Assembly: GCF_014174375.1 (NCBI RefSeq)
Contig: NZ_JABEQE010000013.1
Location: 1-64,000, forward strand
Reading direction: 5' to 3'
From: Gluconacetobacter asukensis
GTDB taxonomy: Bacteria > Pseudomonadota > Alphaproteobacteria > Acetobacterales > Acetobacteraceae
DNA length: 64,000 bases
Shown: piece after piece, positions 8,428 through 16,112 of the stretch
Layout: the number at the start of each line of letters is the position of its first letter
Numbering within the stretch: position 1 is the stretch's first letter
Notes under the pieces: model-generated
Seen by the model: only the letters and a program-made list of their open reading frames with translations
Told to the model about the DNA's origin: nothing
The model's database searches: none
Translations under genes and position numbers: made by a program

Positions 8428-8856
8428 ATGAAATACCTCTCGCTCCTACCGCTGGCTGCCCTGCTCGCCCTGACGGCGTGCGAGGTGCCCTCTCCCGAGC
8501 AGCGGAAGCTGCTCAATTCGATGGTCGGCCGGGGCGAGGTGGATGTGATCCGCACGTTCGGCGTGCCCACGCGCTCCTATGAGGCCCAGGGCCATACGTT
8601 CCTGGCCTATATCGACAGCGAGACCAATTATTCGCCCGGTGCCGGCGGTTGGGGCTGGGGTTGGAGCGGCGGCCCCGGCTGGGGCGGCGGTTGGGGTGGC
8701 TGGGGAGGCGGCTGGGGCGGCCCCGGTTGGGGTCCCGGTTGGGGCGGCGGCTGGGGTGGCATGGGCGGCACCGTCTATACCAGCACCTGCCAGACGACCT
8801 TCGAGGTCATTGCCGGCCGGGTGTCGGGCTGGACGATGCGGGGCGACGGATGCTGA
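8428..8856 (+). CDS. Gly/Trp-rich lipoprotein, unknown function
   Basis: A 142-residue protein with a lipoprotein signal (hydrophobic LLPLAALLAL, then lipobox LTAC with Cys18). The mature N-terminus has an SmpA/Bor-like look (RGEVDVIRTFGVPTRSYEAQG, then FLAYIDSE). A low-complexity block of about 40 residues rich in Gly, Trp and Pro follows (about 75-118), then a short tail with two cysteines (TCQTTFEV and GDGC). The head and tail resemble small envelope lipoproteins whose turn predicts complex instability, but no name is assigned. A 6-bp hairpin follows the stop at 8862-8877. Confidence 0.75.
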   Translation: MKYLSLLPLAALLALTACEVPSPEQRKLLNSMVGRGEVDVIRTFGVPTRSYEAQGHTFLAYIDSETNYSPGAGGWGWGWSGGPGWGGGWGGWGGGWGGPGWGPGWGGGWGGMGGTVYTSTCQTTFEVIAGRVSGWTMRGDGC

Positions 8857-8921
8857 TTGCCGCCCGCTGAGGCGGGCATGACGACGGGGCGGCGCCGGGT
8901 CCGCCCCGCAAAGGGGGTGGA

Positions 8922-9629
8922 ATGAGTGCGGCGCGCGTTCTGATGGCCGGCCTGCTGGCATGTCCTGTCGCGGCCTGTGCGCCGGCGGCCTGGCAGGACC
9001 CGTTCGTGGTCCGTGGTGACAGCCGGGCGGCCGCCATTCCCACCGTTTCGGTCGAGCACAGCTACATTCCGGCGCTGGATCAGGGGCGGCCGGACAGTCA
9101 GGTGGCCTATGGCGCGCCCGACACGCCGATCTATCGCGACCGGCCGCTGAACGAGACCCTGCGCGGCAGTATCGAACTGGCCGATTATACGCGGGCGCTC
9201 GATCTGGCCGGGATGATGGCGCCGTTGCGGCAGGCGGGGCCGTTCACCGTGTTTGCCGTGCCCAACCTGCCGATGGAGCAGTTGGCCCGTGCATCCGGCC
9301 CGTCGGGTGGCGTGCCGGCGCCGGCGGTGCTGCATCGGGCGCTGGCCTACAGCATCGTGCGCGGGGCCTATCCGGCGGAGCGGCTGCGCCAGATGGTCGC
9401 CGCGGCGCCCGGTAACCGGGTCAGCCTGCCGACGGTTGCCGGCGGGGCGGTGCTGGTGGGGCGCGACCCGGCGACGGGGCGGCTGGTGCTGTCGGACGGG
9501 GCCGGGGGCGTGGCGCCGATCTGGATCGACGGGATGCCGCAATCCAACGGGGTGCTGTATCTGACCCGCTCGCTGCTGGGGGCGGCGCCGCCGGCCTCGG
9601 ATGATGGGGCGCCGGCCCGGACCGGGTGA
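8922..9629 (+). CDS. Fasciclin-domain secreted protein
   Basis: A 235-residue protein with a signal sequence (VLMAGLLACPVAACAP; the VAAC stretch could be a lipobox) and one fasciclin domain from about residue 75 to 215. Fasciclin features are DYTRALDLAGMMAPLRQAGPFTVFAV, the internal LHRALAYSIVRGAY (the usual LxxHVVxG position), and a closing NGVLYLTRSLL. Such domains mediate adhesion or protein contacts outside the cytoplasm. The start has AAGGGGGTGG just upstream. It follows the Gly/Trp-rich lipoprotein in the same direction, 65 bp away. Confidence 0.82.
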   Translation: MSAARVLMAGLLACPVAACAPAAWQDPFVVRGDSRAAAIPTVSVEHSYIPALDQGRPDSQVAYGAPDTPIYRDRPLNETLRGSIELADYTRALDLAGMMAPLRQAGPFTVFAVPNLPMEQLARASGPSGGVPAPAVLHRALAYSIVRGAYPAERLRQMVAAAPGNRVSLPTVAGGAVLVGRDPATGRLVLSDGAGGVAPIWIDGMPQSNGVLYLTRSLLGAAPPASDDGAPARTG

Positions 9630-9645
9630 TCGGGCCGGCTTCTAT

Positions 9646-10272
9646 TCAGGCTGCGTCTATGGCTGCGTTCATGGCGCGCACGCCGGCGGCGGGGCCTTCG
9701 GGGTGCGACCAGACGGCGCTGATCACGGCCAGGAAATCCGCCCCCGCCCGCACCAGGGGGGCGCAGTTTTCGGGGGTGATGCCGCCGATGGCCACCACCG
9801 GCAGTTCCATCATTGCGCTCCACCAGGTCAGCAGTTCCACGGAGGCGCGGATCTCGGTCTCCTTGGACGGTGAGGGGAAGAACGCGCCGAAGGCGACGTA
9901 ATCGGCCCCGGCCTCGCCCGCGCGCATCGCCAGATCCCGGCTGTCATAGCATGACACGCCCAGTTGCAAGGCGTCGCCCAGCAGGGCGCGGGAGGCGGTG
10001 GCGTCCGTGTCCTCGCCGCCCACATGGGCGCCGTCGCAGCCGCTGCGGCGGGCGAGGTCGGGCCGGTCGTTCAGGATGAAGGCGACGTCGCGCTCCTGCG
10101 CCACCGGGCGCAGGGTGTCGATCGCGCGGAGGATCGCATCGTCGGATACGTCCTTCAGGCGCAACTGCACGGCGGCGACGGGGCCGGCATCGAGGGCGCG
10201 CGCCAGATCCGGCGCGAACGCGACCGGGTCCAGGACCGGGGGGGTGACGAGATAAAGCTGACAATCATACAT
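9646..10272 (-). CDS. thiE: Thiamine-phosphate synthase
   Basis: ThiE joins HMP-pyrophosphate and HET-phosphate to make thiamine monophosphate. The 208-residue TIM-barrel protein shows [24 protein letters not shown] (phosphate and magnesium contacts), [35 protein letters not shown] (the GADYVAFG motif) and [29 protein letters not shown]. The start is ATG 10272 (MYDCQLYLV), because the longer frame to 10338 runs into the preceding gene and adds an unrelated tail. A small conserved-looking gene lies 10 bp upstream on the same strand, so the two are probably co-transcribed. Confidence 0.93.
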   Translation of the reverse strand: MYDCQLYLVTPPVLDPVAFAPDLARALDAGPVAAVQLRLKDVSDDAILRAIDTLRPVAQERDVAFILNDRPDLARRSGCDGAHVGGEDTDATASRALLGDALQLGVSCYDSRDLAMRAGEAGADYVAFGAFFPSPSKETEIRASVELLTWWSAMMELPVVAIGGITPENCAPLVRAGADFLAVISAVWSHPEGPAAGVRAMNAAIDAA

Positions 10273-10282
10273 CGTGGGTCGA

Positions 10283-10753
10283 TCATACGGCGCCCCGCGT
10301 CGCAACGACAGGGGGGCAGGGGCGGATCGGTGGGCCATTCGTGCCGGCGATATAGGCCCGCAGCCGTTCGGGCGATGGGGTGGGGCCCACCACCCAATGG
10401 GGCGGGCGGCCGGGCAGGCAGGTTGCGCTCAGCGTGTGGGCCAGACGCTGGATCGTGTCTGCCTGGCGGCCGGTGCCGTGCAGCACGATATGGCGCAGGC
10501 CCAGCCCCAGGGCCTCGGCGGCGCGGCCTGCCGCCGTGCCGCAATCGAGGAAGGCGGGCAGTGAGGCCTCGGTTTCGGCCAGGAGCGCGCGCCACCAGGC
10601 GGGGCCCATGAAACAGCCGGCGTCGGCCGGTGACAGCAGGGCGATGCAAGGTGTGCCGGGCGTGTCGTGCGCGGGCAGCACGGAGAGGATTGCGCGGACC
10701 TCGACCGCCGAGGCGACGACGAAGACGCGCGGGGGGATCGGAGGGTGGATCAT
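10283..10753 (-). CDS. Hypothetical protein upstream of thiE
   Basis: A 156-residue soluble protein that I do not recognise by family. It starts [23 protein letters not shown] and contains [44 protein letters not shown] and a closing PHWVVGPTP. These alternate hydrophobic strands and helices, like a small Rossmann-type alpha/beta domain. It ends 10 bp before the ThiE start, so it is probably the first gene of a two-gene unit. Its start region faces the degenerate repeat at 10801-10938. Codon use matches the surrounding high-GC genes. No function is inferred. Confidence 0.7.
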   Translation of the reverse strand: MIHPPIPPRVFVVASAVEVRAILSVLPAHDTPGTPCIALLSPADAGCFMGPAWWRALLAETEASLPAFLDCGTAAGRAAEALGLGLRHIVLHGTGRQADTIQRLAHTLSATCLPGRPPHWVVGPTPSPERLRAYIAGTNGPPIRPCPPVVATRGAV

Positions 10754-10800
10754 TGCTTGACGTTGAACCCCGCGCGGGCGATCAGTTCAAGAGTGAGTGT

Positions 10801-10938
10801 CTGTCCGGATATGTGGACTGGCGAGCGGGCCGCGCGGGATATGCGTGGCGGATTGCTGCCGGCGCATGGGTCTGGACGGCGACCGAGACGCCGAGTGACG
10901 GGAATGACGACCGTGGGGCACGCTGATGGACCGGACAG
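10801..10938. repeat. Degenerate copy C of the 161-bp repeat family
   Basis: The ends CTGTCCGG (10801-10808) and CCGGACAG (10931-10938) are inverted repeats. The left 38 bases (CCGGATATGTGGACTGGCGAGCG and on) align with the end of copy A read on the other strand (CCGGAAATGTGGGCTGGCGAGCG in outline). The interior has diverged and is shorter. It fills the divergent gap between the hypothetical gene and the zapA unit. Assignment to the family is tentative. Confidence 0.4.
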
Positions 10939-10954
10939 CCCGGTTGCCTGGGGG

Positions 10955-11143
10955 ATGACCGATCCCGCAGACCGCCTGGAACAGGCATTGAACCGTATTG
11001 CCTTTGCCCTGGATCGTCGGGACGAGGCGGTGGCCCCGGGCCCTGACCTGCAGACGCTGGCGGCCAATATCGACGCCCTGATCGCGCGGGTGCGCGACGT
11101 GCTGGGGCCGGACGAGGATATTGACGGCATGGAGGAGGGCTGA
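10955..11143 (+). CDS. Small coiled-coil protein upstream of zapA
   Basis: A 62-residue acidic protein (MTDPADRLEQALNRIAFAL at the start, DEDIDGMEEG at the end) that looks like a short coiled coil. It ends 3 bp before zapA and is in the same direction, so it is probably translated from the same message. A similar small gene precedes zapA in several alphaproteobacteria, where a role in division-ring bundling has been guessed but, to my knowledge, not shown. The ATG at 10955 is preceded by GGGGG. It is inside a longer open frame, but the N-terminal part falls in the degenerate repeat. Confidence 0.6.
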   Translation: MTDPADRLEQALNRIAFALDRRDEAVAPGPDLQTLAANIDALIARVRDVLGPDEDIDGMEEG

Positions 11144-11146
11144 GCC

Positions 11147-11488
11147 ATGGCGCAGGTCACGGTCCGCATCAACGGTTATGCCTATGTCGTCGGCTGCAAG
11201 GACGGCCAGGAACGCCATCTCCAGGCCATGGCGATGGAGGTCGAGCGCCGGATCGAGCATATCCGCGCCATTGGTGGGCAGAGTGGCGAGGCCCGCATCC
11301 TGGCCCTGGCGGCTTTGCTGATGGCCGATGAGATCCATGACCTCTCGGTCGAGAAGATGCCTGCGGATACCGCGCGCCAGTTGACCGAGGGCCGGCAGGC
11401 GCGTGTGGAGAACGAGCGCCGGCGCGAACAGCTGGCCTTGCTGGTCGAGCGCGCCGAGAGCATTGCGGCGGCGCTCGAACATCCCTAA
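11147..11488 (+). CDS. zapA: Cell division protein ZapA
   Basis: ZapA binds FtsZ and promotes Z-ring bundling at mid-cell. The 113-residue protein shows the family start AQVTVRINGYAYVVGCKDGQERHLQAMAMEVERRIEHI, then LAALLMADEIHDL and a C-terminal coiled coil (ENERRREQLALLVERAESIAAAL). Length is typical. The order zapA, 6S RNA, 5-formyl-THF cyclo-ligase is widely conserved in proteobacteria, and that supports the calls for all three. Confidence 0.93.
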   Translation: MAQVTVRINGYAYVVGCKDGQERHLQAMAMEVERRIEHIRAIGGQSGEARILALAALLMADEIHDLSVEKMPADTARQLTEGRQARVENERRREQLALLVERAESIAAALEHP

Positions 11489-11489
11489 A

Positions 11490-11640
11490 TATGGGGAGCG
11501 GGGCTGCCGGACTTGTCAGGCAACTCAACCCCTGGGCCGATAAGCACTTCCTTAGGGAGCTGGCTCTGGCGTGATCCTGGTCATGTTATCTGGCGCCCAC
11601 CTGCGTGAGCAGGTCCGGGAGGGCTGAAAGACCAACGGTC
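11490..11640 (+). ncRNA. ssrS: 6S RNA
   Basis: 6S RNA binds the housekeeping RNA polymerase holoenzyme and damps transcription in stationary phase. The stretch between zapA and fau contains the conserved 5' block CCCCTGGGCCGATAAG, matching E. coli CCCTGAGCCGATA, and a 3' block TCTGGCGCCCACCTGCG. Closing-stem pairs are visible: CCGGAC (11507-11512) with GTCCGG (11613-11618), and TGGGC with GCCCA around the bubble. Gene position is the standard one. Exact ends are not fixed; I give the whole intergenic span except the first base after the zapA stop. Confidence 0.82.
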
Positions 11641-12246
11641 ATGGCGGCTCCGCACATTCCAACCCCATCCGATCTTCCCGCATCCGATCCGCCTGCGCTG
11701 GTGGAGGCGAAGGCCGAGCTGCGCCGGCATTTGCGTGCCGTGCGTGCGGCCGCGCCCGCGCCGGGGGCCGCTGCGGCGCTGTGCCGCCGCATGGGGGAGC
11801 ATGTCCGCGCCGTGTTGCCGCCGGGGGCCTGTGTCGCGGCCGTGTGGCCGTTGCCGGGCGAGGTGGATCTGCGCGGCCTGTGCGCCGGGCTGCATGAGGA
11901 CGGGTATGGCGTGCTGCTGCCGGAAACGCCGCCGCGTGGGCAGCCTTTGCGCTTTCATCGCTGGTCGCCCGAGGCGGTCATGCATCCTGGCCGTTTTGGC
12001 ACGCTGCACCCCGATGGGCCTGCGGCGCGGCCTGATCTGGTGTTCGTGCCGCTGCTGGGTTTTGACAGGCGGGGGTTTCGGCTGGGATACGGGGGCGGCT
12101 ATTACGACCGCACGCTGGCCGGGCTGCCCGGCGTGCCGGCGGTGGGCTTCGGCCTGTCGGCGCAGGAAGTGCCGGCAGTGCCGGTGGGGCCGTATGATGT
12201 GCCGCTGCCGTTGATCGTGACGGAGCGGGAAGTGATTCGGGTGTGA
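11641..12246 (+). CDS. fau: 5-formyltetrahydrofolate cyclo-ligase
   Basis: The enzyme converts 5-formyl-THF to 5,10-methenyl-THF using ATP, recycling a folate storage form. The 201-residue protein has the family signatures RRHLRAVRAA near the N-terminus, VWPLPGEVDLR, PETPPRGQPLRFHRW, and the ATP/metal loop DLVFVPLLGFDRRGFRLGYGGGYYDRTLA. The start at 11641 is just after the 6S RNA; a longer frame from 11605 would overlap that RNA and is rejected. A 120-bp repeat follows the stop. Confidence 0.93.
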   Translation: MAAPHIPTPSDLPASDPPALVEAKAELRRHLRAVRAAAPAPGAAAALCRRMGEHVRAVLPPGACVAAVWPLPGEVDLRGLCAGLHEDGYGVLLPETPPRGQPLRFHRWSPEAVMHPGRFGTLHPDGPAARPDLVFVPLLGFDRRGFRLGYGGGYYDRTLAGLPGVPAVGFGLSAQEVPAVPVGPYDVPLPLIVTEREVIRV

Positions 12247-12255
12247 GGGGTTTCT

Positions 12256-12376
12256 GTTCTTTTTTGGAAAAAAGAACCAAAAAACTTTTGATCTGTTCGG
12301 GAGCTTTTTGCTGGGGACATACGATGTCCCTGAACGGATAAAAGTCTTTTTGCTTCTTTTTCTTCAGAAAAAGAAG
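12256..12376. repeat. Nested-palindrome intergenic repeat, copy R1
   Basis: Three hairpins are arranged symmetrically: an outer left GTTCTTTTTTGG/AAAAAAGAAC, a central pair around TGTTCGGGAG with TCCCTGAACG, and an outer right CTTCTTTTTCTTC with GAAAAAGAAG. CAAAAAACTTTTGATC on the left is nearly complementary to GGATAAAAGTCTTTTTG on the right, so the whole 121 bp folds as one imperfect palindrome. Copies occur at 23874-23993 and, truncated, at 33132-33213. It separates fau from the YmdB-type gene and its right edge ends 34 bp before that gene's likely start. T-rich ends suggest it can terminate transcription in either direction. Confidence 0.8.
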
Positions 12377-12410
12377 GATGGCGGCCCCAACGTGGAAGAA
12401 GGAAAAACGG

Positions 12411-13226
12411 GTGCGGATCTTGTTTCTGGGCGACATTGTCGGCCGCACGGGGCGCGAGGCGGTGATGGAGGCGGTGCCCAATCTGCGGCGGGATCTGCGC
12501 CTGGACCTGGTGGTGGTGAACGGCGAGAATGCGAGCCATGGGTTTGGCCTTTCACTGCCTATCGCCCGTGACCTGTTTGCGGCTGGCGTCGATGTCGTGA
12601 CGCTGGGGAACCATGCGTGGGATCGCAAGGATCTGGTGGGCCAGATCGATGCCGAGCCGCGCATTATCCGCCCGGCCAATTATCCGCCCGGCACGCCTGG
12701 ACAGGGCAGTGTGGTGGTGGAGCTGGTGGATGGCCGCAAGGCGCTGGTGATCAATGTCATGGGGCGGCAGTTCATGGAGGCGCTGGACGATCCGTTCCGC
12801 GCCGTGACCGACATCATGGCGCGGCATCGGCTGGGGGTGACGGTGCATGCGGTGGTGGTGGATATCCATGCCGAGGCGTCGAGCGAGAAATGGGCGATGG
12901 GGCATGTGCTGGATGGGCGGGCTTCGCTGGTGGTGGGTACGCATACCCATACGCCTACAGCCGACCATCGCATTTTGCCCGGTGGCACGGCGTACCAGAC
13001 CGATGCGGGCATGTGCGGTGATTATGACAGTGTGATCGGCATGGGCAAGGACGCGGCCATTGCGCGGTTCCTGCGCCGGATGCCTGGTGAGCGGTTGCAG
13101 CCGGCGGAAGGGGTGGCGACGGTGGCGGGCATGATGGTGGAAACCGATGATGCTACCGGGTTGGCTCGTCGGATGGCGCCGCTGCGTATAGGCGGGTTGT
13201 TGGCACCTACGATGCCGGATTTTTGA
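12411..13226 (+). CDS. YmdB-family metallophosphoesterase (TIGR00282 type)
   Basis: Members of this family are cytoplasmic metal-dependent phosphodiesterases; Bacillus YmdB cleaves 2',3'- and 3',5'-cyclic nucleotides. The 271-residue product starts VRILFLGDIVGRTGREA, where Asp of LFLGD is a metal ligand. It continues with VVNGENASHGFG (GEN motif), VVTLGNHAWDRKD (GNH motif), VVDIHAEASSEK and VVGTHTHTPTADHRILPGGTAYQTDAGMCG, the complete set for the family. GTG 12411 has GGAAGAAGGA 7 nt upstream. An ATG at 12378 lies at the very edge of repeat R1 and would add a non-conserved leader. Confidence 0.88.
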   Translation: MRILFLGDIVGRTGREAVMEAVPNLRRDLRLDLVVVNGENASHGFGLSLPIARDLFAAGVDVVTLGNHAWDRKDLVGQIDAEPRIIRPANYPPGTPGQGSVVVELVDGRKALVINVMGRQFMEALDDPFRAVTDIMARHRLGVTVHAVVVDIHAEASSEKWAMGHVLDGRASLVVGTHTHTPTADHRILPGGTAYQTDAGMCGDYDSVIGMGKDAAIARFLRRMPGERLQPAEGVATVAGMMVETDDATGLARRMAPLRIGGLLAPTMPDF

Positions 13227-13748
13227 ATTTAGGACGGATAATGGGTGTAGAGGCTACTGGTACCCGTTTCCCATATTGTGATGCTCGTGGCCAATAAGGC
13301 GCACTCAGCAGTGAGGCGGGGAAACGCACGACAGAGCATACCGCTTTGTGGCGTTCCCGCTCGTCAATTTATGTTCGCGAACCCAAAGCCGAGCGGCCTA
13401 TCCCGTCAGGGGGGGGCATTTATTGAGTGATGGCACCCTTTTTCAAACATGACCGCTTGGGCGGCTAAGTAGAATGTCCGGCTTCTGGCAAAGAGGAAAG
13501 AAAAGCCGTCATTTTAAAAGGTGGGTGTTAATGATGGTACTGTTGCCCTGGTAATCATTTGTGAGTGGTTAATTCAGTCTAGAAATCTGCCATTCACGGT
13601 AAGTTTAATAAAGGGAGGCAACGGGCGGCGAACGGCTGTGCTCTTGTCCTTGTCCTCCGAGTACTTTTGTAGCAAGCTGATCATTCGCGGCGGTTGTTAA
13701 GTATTGTGCCTTCAATATCTCCAGACACGATTTGACGGAAAGTGATCG
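13227..13748. other. Gene-free AT-richer stretch upstream of the reverse transcriptase
   Basis: No convincing coding region was found in these 522 bases. Composition shifts from the GC-rich chromosome to AT-rich within the first 40 bases, marking the left edge of a transferred island. It holds a strong hairpin (13312-13366), a perfect palindrome GTTCGCGAAC (13373-13382), an 8-G run near 13409-13416 and a second stem GTGAGTGG/CCATTCAC (13561-13597). A minus-strand 68-codon frame overlapping the RT start has no support. In several defence RT systems such a region encodes the template RNA. Confidence 0.6.
13312..13366. other. Candidate structured RNA upstream of the RT gene
   Basis: GCGGGGAAACGC (13316-13327) pairs with GCGTTCCCGC (13351-13360) apart from a small bulge. 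Inside, ACAGAGC (13331-13337) pairs with GCTTTGT (13343-13349) with one mismatch and an ATACC loop. The result is a long two-part stem about 390 nt before the RT start. A smaller CACT/AGTG hairpin lies just upstream. It could be part of a noncoding RNA used by the RT, or a terminator for the chromosome side. No promoter was identified with confidence. Confidence 0.4.
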
Positions 13749-15392
13749 ATGGTCAAAAAAGATGAATTTCGTGTAGCCGCCAAAATTGCTGTTCAAAACC
13801 TTATCAAACATGGCGATACAGACATTTTCCCTCGGTCATTTGAAGGGCACGCAATTTACGATAAATCGGATCTTTTTGTTGATCTGATATGTGAATATGA
13901 CGAAAACTTTGATGATTATCTTGCGCGATTTCCACCATCGAATACCAACGCATTAATACCCGTCTCATATTATGGATTTCGTTGGGGCACCCAAATGGAC
14001 CCCGTCTGGAACGCGCATTTTCTTAGCTGTGTCATCGCTCTCTCTGCGAAAATAGAGGCCACCAGAATTAGGATAGACGCAGAAACAATTTATTCTTATC
14101 GCTACCGGCCAGATGAAAAAACAGGCGATCTATTTGATCGTAATTTCAGCTGGCATGCATTTATGATGAAGTCGCTAAGGCATTGTGAAGATTATGAGTT
14201 TGTCACCACCTGCGACATAAGTGAATTCTACCCAAGGCTCGGTCATCACAGACTCGAAAATGCACTTCTTCAAATTGCAGGCGAGACGGCATACCCGAAG
14301 AAAATTATGTCATTCCTCGCCAACTTTTCAAATACACGTTCCTTCGGACTGCCCATTGGTGGTCCTGCAGCACGTATTTTATCTGAACTGACAATTAACC
14401 AAATTGACCGCCTTCTGCAGGGCAAGCGTATTCCTTTTGTAAGGTTTGCTGATGATTTTCATCTTTTCGCACACAGTCGAGAAGAAGCTTACAGGCAGAC
14501 CATTTTTTTATCCGAGAAATTATTTGAAAATCAAGGTCTTTCTCTTCAAAAATCAAAAACGAGAATCATGACAACTTCTGAATTTCGTGCGACGTGTCCG
14601 GTTCAAGAGCCACTGGATGACGGGATTGCTGAAGAAGAAGGTAAAGTCATCGCAGATAAACATGAGCGATCGAAGCTACTGCTTAGTTTTTCTCTGCGGT
14701 TTGACCCCTACTCGCCAACAGCCGAGGAGGATTATCAGAATTTAAAAAATGAAGTTAGAAATTTTGATATTTTGGGACTGCTGAAGGAGGAACTTGCGAA
14801 GTCTCGCGTTCACATTGCTCTTTCCCGCAAGATAGTATCAGCAATTCATTATCTTGAAGGTCGCACTAAAGACGACGCGGTTTTGTCTGTAATAGAAAAT
14901 AGTGATGTTCTTTATCCAATTTTCTCGTCCGCGCTAATCATGATGGATCGGGTTTTTGGAGAATTGGGGGATAATGCTCAGAAGCGCCTTACAGAGAATA
15001 TTATTGCGTTGATTCACTCCGAATCTCATGTTTTTCGAGTTGATGTCCATCTCTGCTTTGCCCTTAGGGTTCTTCAGCACTTGAACACAGAGGAAAATCA
15101 ACAGCTAATAAAGGAAATTTACGAGACTAGAAAATCTGATATTGTTCGACGAGATATTATTCTGATTATGGCGCTCTGGGGCGATTGGTACTGGCTATCC
15201 GACCTTCGGAATCAGTACAGGCAACTTAGCGGACCTGAAAAGCGAGCTCTTTTGGTTGCGTCTTATGCCCTGAGGGATGAGGGAAAGCATTGGCGTGAAC
15301 ATATAAGGAAAGAGTTAAACCCATTTGAGAAGTTTATTCTTTCTTGGGCGGGAGACCGAGTTGGCAGGGGCAGAAAGGACTTCCCGTTGTGA
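13749..15392 (+). CDS. Reverse transcriptase, UG/Abi (DRT-like) defence type
   Basis: A 547-residue protein with an RT fold in the first half: TCDISEFYPRL (Asp156), GLPIGGPAARILSE (from residue 200), VRFADDFHLFAHS (catalytic Asp235-Asp236, FADD in place of YADD) and GLSLQKSKTRIM. The N-terminus has a distinctive NLIKHGDTDIFP block. The second half (about 300-547) is all-helical, like the alpha-repeat C-termini of Abi-type RTs. There is no group II maturase or endonuclease domain, no DGR repeat pair and no retron VTG motif. It overlaps the nuclease-like gene by 4 bp (GTGA). AT-rich codon use differs strongly from neighbours, so it was acquired horizontally. The likely role is antiphage DNA synthesis; the exact class is not assigned. 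Confidence 0.85.
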   Translation: MVKKDEFRVAAKIAVQNLIKHGDTDIFPRSFEGHAIYDKSDLFVDLICEYDENFDDYLARFPPSNTNALIPVSYYGFRWGTQMDPVWNAHFLSCVIALSAKIEATRIRIDAETIYSYRYRPDEKTGDLFDRNFSWHAFMMKSLRHCEDYEFVTTCDISEFYPRLGHHRLENALLQIAGETAYPKKIMSFLANFSNTRSFGLPIGGPAARILSELTINQIDRLLQGKRIPFVRFADDFHLFAHSREEAYRQTIFLSEKLFENQGLSLQKSKTRIMTTSEFRATCPVQEPLDDGIAEEEGKVIADKHERSKLLLSFSLRFDPYSPTAEEDYQNLKNEVRNFDILGLLKEELAKSRVHIALSRKIVSAIHYLEGRTKDDAVLSVIENSDVLYPIFSSALIMMDRVFGELGDNAQKRLTENIIALIHSESHVFRVDVHLCFALRVLQHLNTEENQQLIKEIYETRKSDIVRRDIILIMALWGDWYWLSDLRNQYRQLSGPEKRALLVASYALRDEGKHWREHIRKELNPFEKFILSWAGDRVGRGRKDFPL

Positions 15393-16084
15393 TCGATGCT
15401 TCTAGTTTCGCCACACTGCATAACGCATTCTGGGCTGAACATGCGCCTACGTCGGAGCACTTCGTTCGACGTCTCAATCTTGAATACACCGAGAGATGGT
15501 CACCTCCAATCGATAAGCCACGGGAGAAAATCCGTGCAGCTTTCGTCTCCGAATTTGCGTTTGCACGGTTCTGTGGGCGTGCTTCTGGCCTCGACCCAAG
15601 TCAACTGGATACAGCTGCATTCACTGAAACGAAAAAGAGACTAATCCCTCTGATGGATGACTCAAAAGAGTTGGATCTGCCGTTGTCACTTATAGAAAAG
15701 AATCAAGTGAAGCATCTTGAAGAGAGTTTGGTGGGATTTTTTGGACGGAGAGGTAAAGAACTTTACATTAGGCCAATTTTTAAAGGCTGTGGATATGTTG
15801 ATAGCTCGGAAGCGGATGTGATTTCGGGCTCCTGCCTCTTTGAAATTAAAGCAGTCGACCGTCCGTTTAGGAGTGTGGATATTAAACAACTGGTGACTTA
15901 TTATGCGCTCAATCATGCGTCCAGACAATTCGACCTCGAGAGCATTGGTATTTTCAATCCACGCCGAAGTGTTTGGTTTGAGATGAACTTTGATGAAGTT
16001 TCCCGAGAAATATCCGGACAATCAGCACAGGAATTGTGTGATAATGTGGTGCTGGCGGTATCAAGTGGAGATATATCGCGATAG
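15389..16084 (+). CDS. PD-(D/E)XK nuclease-like partner of the RT
   Basis: The GTG at 15389 overlaps the RT stop (GTGA) and has AAAGGA 9 nt upstream; the 231-residue product is therefore translationally coupled to the RT. Near the C-terminus Asp143 in EADVISGSCLFEIK and Glu152-x-Lys154 form a D...EXK triad, the core of PD-(D/E)XK nucleases, followed by VDRPFRSVDIKQLVTYYALN as in restriction-like folds. The N-terminal half (FAFARFCGRAS and on) is unassigned. Paired with the RT it may cleave DNA or process the RT product. I recall an RT plus PD-(D/E)XK layout for one DRT type but cannot confirm identity here. Confidence 0.72.
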   Translation: MIDASSFATLHNAFWAEHAPTSEHFVRRLNLEYTERWSPPIDKPREKIRAAFVSEFAFARFCGRASGLDPSQLDTAAFTETKKRLIPLMDDSKELDLPLSLIEKNQVKHLEESLVGFFGRRGKELYIRPIFKGCGYVDSSEADVISGSCLFEIKAVDRPFRSVDIKQLVTYYALNHASRQFDLESIGIFNPRRSVWFEMNFDEVSREISGQSAQELCDNVVLAVSSGDISR

Positions 16085-16112
16085 GGTGGAAGTGGCCAGT
16101 CTCAGTTAGCCG

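Noticed and set aside
13605-13811. 68-codon minus-strand ORF across the RT start
   Set aside because: No ribosome-binding site and no recognisable domain; it overlaps the RT start region.
13749-15392. Retron, group II intron or DGR
   Set aside because: No retron-type VTG or NAxxH motifs, no maturase or endonuclease domain, no template/variable repeat pair and no intron domain V were seen. The upstream RNA question is kept as a finding.
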